Positions 46,177 to 54,814 of a stretch of 64,000 bases of DNA are shown piece by piece (within the stretch, counting starts at the first letter, position 1; every line of letters begins with the position of its first letter). A program made the position numbers and the translations under genes. The notes beneath the pieces were generated by a model. That model saw nothing but the letters and a program-made list of their open reading frames with translations, had not been told where the DNA came from and searched no databases. The stretch is from Frankia casuarinae (GTDB taxonomy: Bacteria; Actinomycetota; Actinomycetes; Frankiales; Frankiaceae). The stretch lies in contig NC_007777.1 of assembly GCF_000013345.1 (NCBI RefSeq), positions 1,798,001 through 1,862,000 on the forward strand. Reading direction: 5' to 3'.

Positions 46177-47244
46177 ATGACTCTTACACTGGCTATTCCT
46201 AGCCGTATGCAAACTGTTCTGCCTCGGGCGCTCGCGCGCCTGCGGGCCTCATCGGGTGCACACATTACTTTCGGGGGAATGGTCGCACTCCATTCCCGCA
46301 CCCTGACCATCACCAACGTGGACGGGCCGGGGCCGGCCGGGCTGATCGGTGTCGAGATCCCGTCCGGGATGGGCATCGGCGGTCAGGTCGTCAAGCATTG
46401 CCGGCCGGTCGTCATCAACGATCGAGCTGCCGCGCGAAGAGCGCTGCGATCCACCGCCGCGGAGATCGACGACACCGGTCTCGGTGCGATCATGGCGGTG
46501 CCGGTGTGCGAGGACGGCGCGGTGGCCGCGGTACTGTACGCCGCTGTCGAACCGGATCTGTCATTCGATGAGTCGGCTATTCACGCGGCCATGGCGGTGG
46601 CCCGGTTGATGGAGCGCGAACTCGGTCTCGTCAGTGGGGGGCCGCGGTCGAGAGTGCCGTCGGTACCGGTCCAGGGGCGGGTACCGGTCCAGGGGCGGGT
46701 GCCGGTCGAGGGGCGGGTGCCCGTTCAGGGCGGGGTGCCGGTCGAGGGGCGGGTGCCCGTTCAGGGCGGGGTGCCGGTCCAGGGGCGGGTGCCGGTCCAG
46801 GGGCGGGTGCCCGTTCAGGGCGGGGTGCCGGTCGAGGGGCGGGTGCAGGTGCCGATCCAGGGCGGGGTGCCGGGGGCCGTCCCGTTTCCGCGGATGCCGG
46901 GTCTGCCCCGGGAGAGCCTGCGGCTGGCCTATCGGGAGCTTCAGGAGGTCACCGAGCATGTCGCCGATCCGTTTCTGCGTGGTCGCATCGGCGGGGTGTC
47001 CGAGCTGCTGCGCGGGCTGCTCGCCGAGGAAACGAAGACGGTCGGACGGCTGACGCTGACCCCGCGCGAGTTGGAGGTGCTTGCCCAGGTCTCGTTGGGA
47101 TTGTCCAACGTCGAGACGGCCCGCCGGCTGACGGTCTCGCCCGAGACGGTGAAGGCGTACCTGCGCAGCATCATGCGCAAGCTCGGTGTCCGTAACCGGA
47201 CGGCCGCGGTACACGCCGCGCGCCAGATGGGAATGCTGCCCTGA
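46177..47244 (+). CDS. GAF-domain LuxR-family transcriptional regulator
   Basis: A 355-residue regulator; GGGGAAGGGG stands about 7 nt before ATG 46177. Residues 10-150 are a GAF-like sensor domain (VALHSRTLTITNVDGPGPAG, GMGIGGQVVKHCRPVVINDR, GAIMAVPVCEDGAVAAVLYA). Residues 162-230 are a VPVQGR-type hexapeptide repeat from an 18-bp minisatellite. The C-terminal 70 residues are the LuxR/NarL HTH: LTPRELEVLAQVSLGLSNVE and TVKAYLRSIMRKLGVRNRTA. There is no receiver domain, so it is probably a ligand- or redox-sensing one-component regulator. It has a paralogue without GAF at 54815-55285. A terminator follows directly. Confidence 0.88.
   Translation: MTLTLAIPSRMQTVLPRALARLRASSGAHITFGGMVALHSRTLTITNVDGPGPAGLIGVEIPSGMGIGGQVVKHCRPVVINDRAAARRALRSTAAEIDDTGLGAIMAVPVCEDGAVAAVLYAAVEPDLSFDESAIHAAMAVARLMERELGLVSGGPRSRVPSVPVQGRVPVQGRVPVEGRVPVQGGVPVEGRVPVQGGVPVQGRVPVQGRVPVQGGVPVEGRVQVPIQGGVPGAVPFPRMPGLPRESLRLAYRELQEVTEHVADPFLRGRIGGVSELLRGLLAEETKTVGRLTLTPRELEVLAQVSLGLSNVETARRLTVSPETVKAYLRSIMRKLGVRNRTAAVHAARQMGMLP
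46663..46866 (+). repeat. 18-bp in-frame minisatellite, about eleven units, in the GAF-LuxR gene
   Basis: Ten uninterrupted units of the type GTRCCGGTCCAGGGGCGG in several alternating variants (VPVQGR, VPVEGR, VPVQGG), plus a longer diverged last unit. The variants recur in an ordered way, which suggests block duplications of two or three units. It is the longest array in the window. Confidence 0.95.
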
Positions 47245-47247
47245 TCT

Positions 47248-47270
47248 CAGGGGTCCGCACCGGACCCCTG
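47248..47270 (+). terminator. terminator hairpin after the GAF-LuxR gene
   Basis: CAGGGGTCCG and CGGACCCCTG form a perfect 10-bp stem with a 3-nt loop, 4 nt after the stop codon. Confidence 0.8.
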
Positions 47271-47793
47271 CCGGGGGTGTGGCCGTGGCTGCCGGTCTGG
47301 CAGTCACGGCCATTCGACCCCGCCGTATATTCCCGGCGCCGGTGTACGAGGATCTCGACCGCGGGTCGATGTGGCCTGCCATCGGTGCCATAGCGGCGTT
47401 TTCACGTTGTGCGGGCAGGCGTGGCGGGGCCGCCCGGCCGGCGAGCCGAGGCTCAGGCTGGACCTGAGGCATTGCCCTACTACCTTTGGGATTGTTCCCG
47501 GCATTCCCGCCCACTCCTCCTACGCCGCGGCGGCAGCCTATCCTCGAAGATTCTTCCAGTTGCCCTGCTTTCGGCGGCCGAATATCGATCGTGGCCGGGT
47601 TCCCGCTACACTTCTGCCTCCGGGCGAGGGTAGTTCGGAACCGGGACCCCAGGCGGGTCTACTTTCGAGGCGGAAGCTCGGGACTTCCTCGCAGTGCTCC
47701 ATGCGGTGCTCCATGCCCGGACGTGTGGTCGCTGGCGGCCACCGTCCGGCCGTTACGAGATCCATCGGCACGGGAGATCCTCGAAGGAGCGTC
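47271..47793. other. intergenic region upstream of the MMPL gene
   Basis: About 520 bp. One frame is open into the MMPL gene but has poor actinomycete codon use and no ribosome site, so I treat it as non-coding leader. No motif is recognised except a small duplication of GCGGTGCTCCATGC near 47702. Confidence 0.4.
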
Positions 47794-50529
47794 ATGCCGT
47801 CGTTCGCTGATCCGGCGCAGCAGCGCGAATCCCGACCCGATCGGGTGACGTATGCCGCGTTGTCGCACGGACGGGACGAGGGGTCGCACGGACGGGACGA
47901 GGGGTCGCACGGACGGGACGAGGGGTCGCACGGACGGGACGAGGGCTGGGCCGACCGCGGCCCCGCGTCGGCGGGCTCCACCGGCGCACCACCCCGTTCG
48001 CTGTTCACGATGGTGGCTGACGCGGCCGTCGTGTACCGGGGAAGGGTACTCGCCGCCGCCTGCCTGCTGGTGGTCGTGCTGCTGCCGTGGAATGCCGGAA
48101 TCTACGACCAGCTCGCCACCGGTGGTTTCTACGCACCGGGCGATCCGTCGACGCGGGCTGAGCGGCTGCTCGACGAGGAGTTCCCGGACGCGCCCCCCGA
48201 CGTCGCCATCATGCTGACGTCGGCCCCGGGTATCGACGGGCCGATCGCCGCCCGCCTGGGCCGGGAGCTCACCGGGCGGATCGCCGCGGAGCCGGGGGTG
48301 ACCTCGGTGCTGTCGTACTGGCCGGGCGGGCCCAACGAGGCGAGCCCGCTGCTGCGTGCGAAGGACGGCCGGTCGGCCCTGATCGTGTTCCGGCTCACCG
48401 GTTCCGAGGACCGCATCCAGCACCGCCTGAACGCCCTGCACGACCGGTACGCCCACGATGGTCCGGGGGTCCAGGTCCGGTTCGGCGGGGCGCCCGCGGT
48501 CATGCGTGATGTGACCGAGCGCAGCCGTGTCGACCTGGCGCACGGTGAGCAGATCTCCGCTCCGCTGGTGTTCCTCGTGCTGCTCTACGCCTTCGGCACG
48601 GTCCTGGCCGCCCTGCTTCCGGTCCTGGTCGGCGTGGTGTCGGTGGTGTCGAGTCTCGCGCTGCTGCGGCTGGCGGCCACGCTCACCGACGTGTCGGTCT
48701 TCTCGGTGAACCTGACGACTGCCCTCGGATTCGGTCTCGCAGTCGATTACAGCCTGTTCATCTTGCGACGTTTTCGGGACGAACGGGACCGCGGGCTGCT
48801 CCCGGCGGCGGCGCTGCGCCGGACGCTGGAGACCGCCGGGCGCACGGTGTTCTTCTCCGGGGTGACGGTGGCGCTGTCCCTGACGGCCGCGCTGGTCTTC
48901 CCGATCTATTACCTGCGTTCGTTCGCCTTCGCCGGCATCATCGTCGTCGTCGCATCGGAGGTGGCCGCACTGCTCGTGCTGCCCGCGGCGCTGATGGTGC
49001 TCGGTGACCGCATCGAGCGCGGCAACGTCCGGCTGGCGTTGTCGCGCCTGAGACGCTCGGGGTCACGCCCCTCGGGTCGCCGGCGGTCCGGTGGCCACCG
49101 CGTGGGGGCCTCGGCGGCTGGCCGCGGCTGGTCGGCGCTGGCGCGGCGGGTCATGCGCCACCCGGTGTTCTTCGGTGGGGTCGCGATCTTCGTGTTGGTG
49201 CTGTGTGCCGCCCCGCTGCGCCACCTCGACCTCGCGCTGGCCGACGACACGGTCCTGCCGGCGACCGCGGAGGCTCACGTCGTCAACGACGCGATGCGGG
49301 AGGACTTCGTCGTCTGCCTGTCCTGCCAGATTCCGATCGTGGTGCCCGGAGTGGACGCGCGGGACCCGGGGAGCGCCGAGAAGCTGACCGACTACGCGAC
49401 CCGCCTGTCCGCGCTGCCGGGCGTTGCCCGCATCGACACCGTCACCGGCAGCTTCCTGCGGGGCGAGCGGGTCGGTGTGGTGCCGAAGACTGCGATGAGG
49501 TACGTCGGAACGCACCGCGGCGCCTGGCTGTCGGTGTGGCAGACCGACAGGTCTCCGCTGTCCGAGTCGGCGAAGGACCTGGTGCGGAGGCTGCGGGCGG
49601 CACCGGCGCCGTTCGGCGTCCTCATCGGCGGACTCGCGCCGCACTTCCTCGACACCTCGCATTCCATCAAGCGGAGTCTGCCGCCGGCCTTCGCCGTCGT
49701 GATGACGGCGACCTTCATCCTGCTGTTCCTGTTCACCGGCAGCGTGCTCCTTCCGCTGAAGGCGATGTTCCTCAACACGCTGAACCTCGCTGCCACCGTC
49801 GGGCTGCTGGCGTTCGTCTTTCAGGACGGACACCTGACCGGTCTGGTCGGCGACTTCCAGGTGTCGGGCACGCTGGAGATGACCAGCCCGGTCCTGATGT
49901 TCTTCATCGCGTTCGGGCTCAGCATGGACTACGAGATCTTCCTGCTCGCCCGCATCCGCGAGGAGTACCTGCGGACGGGAGACAACCGCGATTCCGTCGC
50001 CCGTGGGCTGGGGACGACCGGTCCACTGATCACGAGTGTGGCGCTCGCTCTCATCGTGGTCATGGTTGCGCTGTCCGCGTCGGACATCAGCATGATCAAA
50101 TTGGTGGGTATCGGGCTGACCGTGTCGATCGTGCTCGACGTGACCCTCGTTCGAGCGATCCTCGTCCCGGCGTTCATGGCCCTGGCGGGCGACTACAACT
50201 GGTGGGCTCCCGAGCCGCTGCGCCGTCTGCACGCGCGGTTCAGCCTGCGGGAGGGCGGCGACGAAGCGGCCTCGCACGCGGGGGACCCGGGGCCCGGGGG
50301 ACCCCCCGACCCCGGGGGACACTCCGACCCCGGCAACCGCATGACGACGAAGATCATTTATCGGCGGGGGCGGGGAGAACCTACCCGAGGGGCCCGGCCG
50401 CCGGTCGGGCCGGCCCCGACCTGGCACTACTACCTGCGCCCGCGGCGGCGCGCGGACGGTGGGCCCTTACCGGCCATGATGGGTATCCGGGGTTTCGCAC
50501 TCGACGACATCCGCGTCGAAAGCGCATAG
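47794..50529 (+). CDS. MMPL-family RND transporter
   Basis: A 911-residue membrane protein; AAGGAG lies 6 nt before ATG 47794. The cytoplasmic N-terminus carries a GSHGRDE repeat (21-bp minisatellite). The MMPL/RND layout is clear: first helix VVYRGRVLAAACLLVVVLLPW, a periplasmic loop, a helix cluster with FGLAVDYSLFILRRFRDERD, then a second half with VFFGGVAIFVLVLCAAPL, a loop and a cluster with FGLSMDYEIFLLARIREEYL. The two GL(A/S)xDY motifs carry the proton-relay Asp-Tyr pairs. These pumps export lipids or lipophilic compounds by proton motive force. Substrate unknown. The C-terminal tail is Gly/Pro-rich and hydrophilic. Confidence 0.9.
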   Translation: MPSFADPAQQRESRPDRVTYAALSHGRDEGSHGRDEGSHGRDEGSHGRDEGWADRGPASAGSTGAPPRSLFTMVADAAVVYRGRVLAAACLLVVVLLPWNAGIYDQLATGGFYAPGDPSTRAERLLDEEFPDAPPDVAIMLTSAPGIDGPIAARLGRELTGRIAAEPGVTSVLSYWPGGPNEASPLLRAKDGRSALIVFRLTGSEDRIQHRLNALHDRYAHDGPGVQVRFGGAPAVMRDVTERSRVDLAHGEQISAPLVFLVLLYAFGTVLAALLPVLVGVVSVVSSLALLRLAATLTDVSVFSVNLTTALGFGLAVDYSLFILRRFRDERDRGLLPAAALRRTLETAGRTVFFSGVTVALSLTAALVFPIYYLRSFAFAGIIVVVASEVAALLVLPAALMVLGDRIERGNVRLALSRLRRSGSRPSGRRRSGGHRVGASAAGRGWSALARRVMRHPVFFGGVAIFVLVLCAAPLRHLDLALADDTVLPATAEAHVVNDAMREDFVVCLSCQIPIVVPGVDARDPGSAEKLTDYATRLSALPGVARIDTVTGSFLRGERVGVVPKTAMRYVGTHRGAWLSVWQTDRSPLSESAKDLVRRLRAAPAPFGVLIGGLAPHFLDTSHSIKRSLPPAFAVVMTATFILLFLFTGSVLLPLKAMFLNTLNLAATVGLLAFVFQDGHLTGLVGDFQVSGTLEMTSPVLMFFIAFGLSMDYEIFLLARIREEYLRTGDNRDSVARGLGTTGPLITSVALALIVVMVALSASDISMIKLVGIGLTVSIVLDVTLVRAILVPAFMALAGDYNWWAPEPLRRLHARFSLREGGDEAASHAGDPGPGGPPDPGGHSDPGNRMTTKIIYRRGRGEPTRGARPPVGPAPTWHYYLRPRRRADGGPLPAMMGIRGFALDDIRVESA
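47863..47946 (+). repeat. 21-bp in-frame minisatellite at the MMPL N-terminus
   Basis: Four units beginning TCGCACGGACGGGACGAG encode SHGRDEG repeats before the first membrane helix. Confidence 0.95.
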
Positions 50530-50595
50530 GTAGTACGCATTAGGTAGTAAACGCCAATCTCGGCCTTGGCCGGTAGCCTCGGGAGCTGACGACTC

Positions 50596-51057
50596 CTACC
50601 CGCCGCCGCGGGCTTGCGCGGTCCGCCTGCGGTTGGCCTTCTTGATCGCATCGACGAGATCGTCCCTCGACATCGTCGAGCGGCCGGGGATGTCGAGCTC
50701 ACGGGCGAGCGCGCGCAGGTGTGTCAGCGAGGCGTTCGCGTCCACGCCCTCGGCGGTCGGCCCGCTGTGCCGGGAGGCGGGCGTCGGCTTGGCGGCCTGA
50801 TCGTCGGAGGGACCGGGCCGACTCTTCGGCCGCCAACGGTCCCCCACCTTCTCGTGGGTGTGCTTGAGCGCGGCAAAGGCCGCACGGTGGGCACGCGCAC
50901 CCTCACCGTAGGTTTCCACCGCCGAGTCGTGGGTCTTCTTCCAGGTGCGGATGGCCTGATCGTCGGAGCGGGTGATGGTGGACGGAACGTCGTCCCGCAT
51001 CTCGTCGGCCTGCGCCTTCTTGTCGGTCTTGTCGGTCCGCGGCTTCTTCCCGACCAT
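50596..51057 (-). CDS. ChaB-family protein with SAP/Rho-N-like tail
   Basis: A 153-residue protein; GGAGGAG precedes ATG 51057. After a Lys-rich start (MVGKKPRTDKTDKK), residues 18-75 are a ChaB domain: ADEMRDDVPSTITRSDDQAI and AFAALKHTHEKVGDRWRPKS. Residues 112-145 (LTHLRALARELDIPGRSTMS, then RDDLVDAIKKANRR) are a Rho-N/SAP-like nucleic-acid-binding motif. ChaB-Rho-N proteins are small, basic and actinobacterial; a role in DNA or RNA binding under stress is likely but not proven. It converges on the MMPL gene with a 66-bp gap. Confidence 0.88.
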   Translation of the reverse strand: MVGKKPRTDKTDKKAQADEMRDDVPSTITRSDDQAIRTWKKTHDSAVETYGEGARAHRAAFAALKHTHEKVGDRWRPKSRPGPSDDQAAKPTPASRHSGPTAEGVDANASLTHLRALARELDIPGRSTMSRDDLVDAIKKANRRRTAQARGGG

Positions 51058-51263
51058 GGCACTCCTCCTCCCGAACGGATGCTCAGGTCCTCCCGAGCGG
51101 ATGCTTATGGACCTTCCCTCGATGCCGGGACGTATTCCCGTCCCCGTTGCCGCCGGGTAGCTCGTGGCCCGTGGTGGATCTCTTGGCGCCTTGATGCAAA
51201 GAGTGAGGCATCGGCTACCGTAGCGTGCCAATGTCTCGACCATGACGACCCGAAGGACGCCTC

Positions 51264-52724
51264 ATGTCCCATGCCGCTGACCCGTTTCGTCGGCGTCGCC
51301 GTGAGCCCGGTCTGTCCCGGCGCGGAATTCTCGGTCTCGCCGGTGCCGGTCTGGGTGGAGGGGCGGAGGCGCTGCTCGCCGCCGCGCCGAGCAGCGCGTC
51401 CGCTGGCCCGGCCGGGCCAGCGGACGCGGGGGCCCGACCCGGTGCGGAAGCGCGGGCCCTCTCGGCGCCGGGGACGCGTGTCGTGCTCGTGCCCCGGACC
51501 CTGGCCGCCGTGACGAGGGGAGCGGGGCCCGCGACGTCGGATTTCGACATCGGTTACGTGGCGGTCCGATGGACACGTGACGGGAACGATCGCGCGGCGG
51601 ATGGCAGGGCCGGTTCCGGGGGTGCCGGCACGGGGACCGCCGGGACCGCCGATGCCGGCGGTGCCGTTTCTCGGGGCGCCGAGATCCGGCTGCGCCAGCC
51701 GGGGGGTGGGTTCGACGCATGGCGGCCGCTGGCGGTCGGCTGTCCGGCGGAGCGGGACGATTCGCCGGCCGGGGGGAGGAGCGCCGCCGTGCTGGTCGCC
51801 GCGCACCGCGCGACCGGCTACGAACTGTGGTTGCCACCCGGCGCGACGTCCGTGACGTCCACCGCCCTGAACACGACGTCGGGGCCGTTGCAGCGGTTGA
51901 CGGCCCCCATTGTGTCCGCCTATGCCGCCCTTTCCGCGATCTCGGCTTCCCGCGCCGCCCTTTCCGCGCCTTCGGCTTCCCGCGCCGCCTGGTCGCCGGG
52001 GCTCTTCGCCGCGCCCAGGTCGTCGCCGCCGCCCCGGGTCGCGACCGCGTCCGGGGTGTCGGCGGTCCCCGCCGCGCCGGTCGCCCCCGTCCGGCTGCCG
52101 GCGACGCTTGACCTGCGCTACCTGCCCCGGGCCGCGTGGGGCGCGGACGAGTCGCTACGGCTGTCCCCCTCGTCCGGCAGCGGTTGGAAACCGACGTACC
52201 ACCCGGGCCAGGTGGTCACGGTTCATCACACGGTGACGCCCAACGACGATCCGAACCCCGCCGCCACCGTGCGGGCGATCTACCACTTCCACACGGTCGA
52301 GCGGGGATGGTCGGACATCGGGTACCACCTCCTCATCGACGAGGCGGGCACGCTCTACGAGGGCCGGTGGTCGGGAACGGACAGCGTTCCCGGCCACCGG
52401 GAGGACGGCTACGTGGTGACGGGCGCGCATGTGGCGGACTTCAACGCCGGCAACGTCGGCGTCGCGCTGCTCGGTGACCTGCGGACGCGCATCCCCACCG
52501 CCGCCGCCCGTCGCACGCTCGTCCTGGTGCTGCTCGCGTTGACCGGAGCGCATCATCTCGACCCGCTCGGCACCGTCCACTACGTCAATCCGGTGAGTGG
52601 CAGGCGTCGTACCGTCCCGGCCGTCAGCGGGCACCGCGACTGGATGGCCACCGAATGTCCGGGCGGCACGGCCTACACCGCCCTGGCAGGTGTGCGGACG
52701 GACGTCGCCCGGCAGCTGATGTGA
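51264..52724 (+). CDS. Tat-exported N-acetylmuramoyl-L-alanine amidase (PGRP/amidase_2)
   Basis: A 486-residue protein. The N-terminus has a twin-arginine signal: LSRRGILGLAGAGLGGG followed by an Ala-rich cleavage region, so it is exported folded. Residues 75-220 form a beta-rich region and Pro/Ala/Ser-rich repeats (AALSAxSASR twice). The catalytic domain is at about 280-486: LPRAAWGADESLRLSP, QVVTVHHTVTPNDDPNPAAT (zinc His), WSDIGYHLLIDEAGTLYEGR, GNVGVALLGD and VSGHRDWMATECPGGTAY (zinc His and Cys). All zinc ligands of peptidoglycan-recognition-type amidases are present. It should cleave the stem peptide from muramic acid in the cell wall. Confidence 0.92.
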   Translation: MSHAADPFRRRRREPGLSRRGILGLAGAGLGGGAEALLAAAPSSASAGPAGPADAGARPGAEARALSAPGTRVVLVPRTLAAVTRGAGPATSDFDIGYVAVRWTRDGNDRAADGRAGSGGAGTGTAGTADAGGAVSRGAEIRLRQPGGGFDAWRPLAVGCPAERDDSPAGGRSAAVLVAAHRATGYELWLPPGATSVTSTALNTTSGPLQRLTAPIVSAYAALSAISASRAALSAPSASRAAWSPGLFAAPRSSPPPRVATASGVSAVPAAPVAPVRLPATLDLRYLPRAAWGADESLRLSPSSGSGWKPTYHPGQVVTVHHTVTPNDDPNPAATVRAIYHFHTVERGWSDIGYHLLIDEAGTLYEGRWSGTDSVPGHREDGYVVTGAHVADFNAGNVGVALLGDLRTRIPTAAARRTLVLVLLALTGAHHLDPLGTVHYVNPVSGRRRTVPAVSGHRDWMATECPGGTAYTALAGVRTDVARQLM

Positions 52725-52774
52725 GGCTCACCGGCTGGTGCCCCGCCGGGCGACGGGGTGGGCCGTGGACGGAT

Positions 52775-53464
52775 TCAGGGGCGCCAGCCGGCATAGACCG
52801 CGAACCTGCCGTGCTTGACGACGCAGTCGACCGGCGCGAATCCGGCGTCGGCCAGCCAGTCGAGCTGGTCGGCGAGCGGCGCGCACCGATCGAAGGACAT
52901 CCGCCGCAACGCGGCCTCCCACTCGGCGTCGTCCGAACCCGCCGCCCGGGCCTGCCGTTCGTGCATGTCCTCGTACTGCCGGGTCAGGGCGGCGGTTGGG
53001 CCGTTGACCTGCTCGAGGTTGACGAACAGCCCACCCGGCCGCAGGACGTCGCGCACCCGGCGGAACAGGTCGCGCTTGCCGGGGTCGTCGAGGTGGTGGA
53101 TGGCCAGCGCCGAGACGACCGCGTTGAACGGGCCGGGAGGCAGGGCGGATGCGAGGTCCGCGACGGTGACGGCCTCGACCGGGCCGCCGGACAGCCGCGC
53201 CTGGGCCTTGGCCAGCATCGGCGCGGCGCGGTCGAACAGGTGCAACCGGACGTCGGGGACGGCCGCGACGACCGCGGCGGCCAGCAGACCGGTGCCCGCG
53301 CCGAGGTCGAGCACCGCCGGTCGGGCGCCACCCTGGCGTGCCACCAGGTCGCCGACCGATCCGTACAGCAGGTCGAAGGAGGGGACGAGCCGGCGGCGCT
53401 CCCCGTCGTAGGTCCCGGGATCCCAGCTGGGTGTCTCATAATATGAGATAGGCATCTCATTCAT
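52775..53464 (-). CDS. class I SAM-dependent methyltransferase
   Basis: A 229-residue protein from ATG 53464 (MNEMPISYYE; ATG 53455 is also possible). Motif I is PAVLDLGAGTGLLAAAVVAA, followed by LHLFDRAAPMLAKAQ, NAVVSALAIHHLDDPGKRDL (motif II) and VLRPGGLFVNLEQ (motif III), the layout of UbiE/Trm-like small-molecule methyltransferases. Substrate unknown. It converges on the amidase gene (50-bp gap). The start region holds the short palindrome CTCATAATATGAG (53435-53447). Confidence 0.88.
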   Translation of the reverse strand: MNEMPISYYETPSWDPGTYDGERRRLVPSFDLLYGSVGDLVARQGGARPAVLDLGAGTGLLAAAVVAAVPDVRLHLFDRAAPMLAKAQARLSGGPVEAVTVADLASALPPGPFNAVVSALAIHHLDDPGKRDLFRRVRDVLRPGGLFVNLEQVNGPTAALTRQYEDMHERQARAAGSDDAEWEAALRRMSFDRCAPLADQLDWLADAGFAPVDCVVKHGRFAVYAGWRP

Positions 53465-53644
53465 TGAACAATCATACGATCGGGCCCGGCCGCGCAGCAC
53501 CGCTTCCGGCGGGTCCGCACATCGTGCGTCACCCCGCAGGTCCGCCCCGTACTCCGCCCCTTGGGCCTCGTGGCGCCCTGTACGCCGGCGTTCGCTCCCG
53601 CTCGTCCCGCTGTCGGCGTCGATCTCGCCGACGGTGTTGCCTTC

Positions 53645-53672
53645 GGTACCTGAAACTCACAGGTACCTGAAA
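53645..53672 (+). promoter_or_regulatory. direct repeat of GGTACCTGAAA upstream of the GntR gene
   Basis: Two exact 11-bp copies start 17 bp apart (53645 and 53662). Each contains the palindrome GGTACC. Located 73 bp before the GntR start and near the divergent methyltransferase, they could be an autoregulatory operator. Confidence 0.45.
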
Positions 53673-53744
53673 GTATGATGTTGTTCGCGTCATGTCTCGG
53701 GAGGCGTCACGTTCGGGAGGAGGGACGCTCGGGAGGAGGGACGC

Positions 53745-54449
53745 ATGAAACGGGTGGCCGCGGTGAGCACAGCGACGGCGGTCGCCCATGTCCTGCGGGA
53801 GGAGATTCTCAGCCGGCAGGACGGCGACCTGTACCTTGGCCAGGAGAACGAGCTGCTGGCCCGGCTCGGCGTCAGCCGGCCGTCGCTGCGTCAGGCGGTG
53901 CGGCTGTTGCAGGCCGAGGGGATCCTCACCGTCCGCCGGGGTCATCACGGCGGTCTGTACGGACAGCGGCCGGACGCGGCCGGGGTCGCCCACATGGCGT
54001 CGGTCTTCCTGCGCACCCGTCGGGCCTCGTTCGCCGACCTCAGCGCGACCCACGCCCTCATCACCACAGAGTGCGCCCGGCTCGCCGCGCTCAATCCGGA
54101 TCCGGCCGAGCGGGGTCGGCTGCTGACCTTCGTTGACGCCGACGCCGGTGGGGACGCCCGCGACCACGCCCGGGCCCGGGCGCAGTGGGGCGTGCTGCTC
54201 GCCGAGATCGCCCGCAGCCCCACCCTTCAGCTCTTCGAGGACGTGCTCGGTTCGCTGTCGCGGTATCCGACCTCGCGGCCGTTCCTGCTCGACCCCGACA
54301 GCGTCGCCCTGGCCTGGGAGCAGTGTCGGTGGATCGCGGAGGCGGTGCGGGACGGCGATGCCGACACCGCCGCCATGCTGTGCCGCGAGCACGAGGACGC
54401 GATGGCCCGCTACCTCCGCGACCAGCCGGATGATCTCCTCGGCTGGTGA
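53745..54449 (+). CDS. GntR/FadR-family transcriptional regulator
   Basis: A 234-residue regulator from ATG 53745. The winged helix is at residues 8-70: AVAHVLREEILS, LGQENELLARLGVSRPSLRQ and LLQAEGILTVRRGHHGGLY. The C-terminal FCD-type helical domain (about 85-230) contains LSATHALITTECARLAAL, FEDVLGSLSRYPTSRPF and VRDGDADTAAMLCREHEDAM, which in this family binds an effector, often with a metal. The target is not obvious because the neighbours are convergent or divergent; self-regulation through the GGTACCTGAAA repeats is possible. Confidence 0.88.
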   Translation: MKRVAAVSTATAVAHVLREEILSRQDGDLYLGQENELLARLGVSRPSLRQAVRLLQAEGILTVRRGHHGGLYGQRPDAAGVAHMASVFLRTRRASFADLSATHALITTECARLAALNPDPAERGRLLTFVDADAGGDARDHARARAQWGVLLAEIARSPTLQLFEDVLGSLSRYPTSRPFLLDPDSVALAWEQCRWIAEAVRDGDADTAAMLCREHEDAMARYLRDQPDDLLGW

Positions 54450-54542
54450 GCCGTCCGGCCGGGTCCATGCCGCCACCCTCGCGCATCGTCTGCCCGGCGA
54501 TAGTGGCCGGCTGGCCGGGCGCGCGGGGTGGGGCCCCGTGCC

Positions 54543-54788
54543 TCAGACCGTGAACGTCCTGGTGATGGCCTGCTCGGTCTGCTGGAACGAGCCGTTGGAG
54601 TCGTGCACCGCCGTCTTGAGCGCCAGGATGTCCTCGGTCAGCTCGCCGGCCGCCGTCGACCACGTGGTCCGCAGCGGGGCGTACGCCTGCTGCTCCGTGC
54701 TGCGCCAGCTCAACGCCGCCGACCTGACGGCGGCGTTGGGGTGTCCGTAGGCGGATGAGCCGCGGGCCCCGGCGCCGCCGGGGTCCAC
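54543..54788 (-). CDS. WXG100-like short protein or fragment
   Basis: 81 residues: AAVRSAALSWRSTEQQAYAP, LRTTWSTAAGELTEDILALK and TAVHDSNGSFQQTEQAITRTF. The second half has the helix pattern of WXG100/ESAT-6-like proteins (type VII secretion substrates), ending in the usual phenylalanine. The first helix with the leader is short or missing, and the N-terminal 20 residues are Gly/Ala/Pro-rich. No secretion genes are adjacent. It may be a truncated member. Confidence 0.45.
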   Translation of the reverse strand: MDPGGAGARGSSAYGHPNAAVRSAALSWRSTEQQAYAPLRTTWSTAAGELTEDILALKTAVHDSNGSFQQTEQAITRTFTV

Positions 54789-54814
54789 GGGCCGCCTCGG
54801 TCCACGGGTCGGGT

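Noticed and set aside
46663-46866. Regular repeats that look CRISPR-like at first sight (also 15201-15308 and 20309-20413).
   Set aside because: Units are directly abutting and in frame, with no unique spacers and no cas genes; they are minisatellites.
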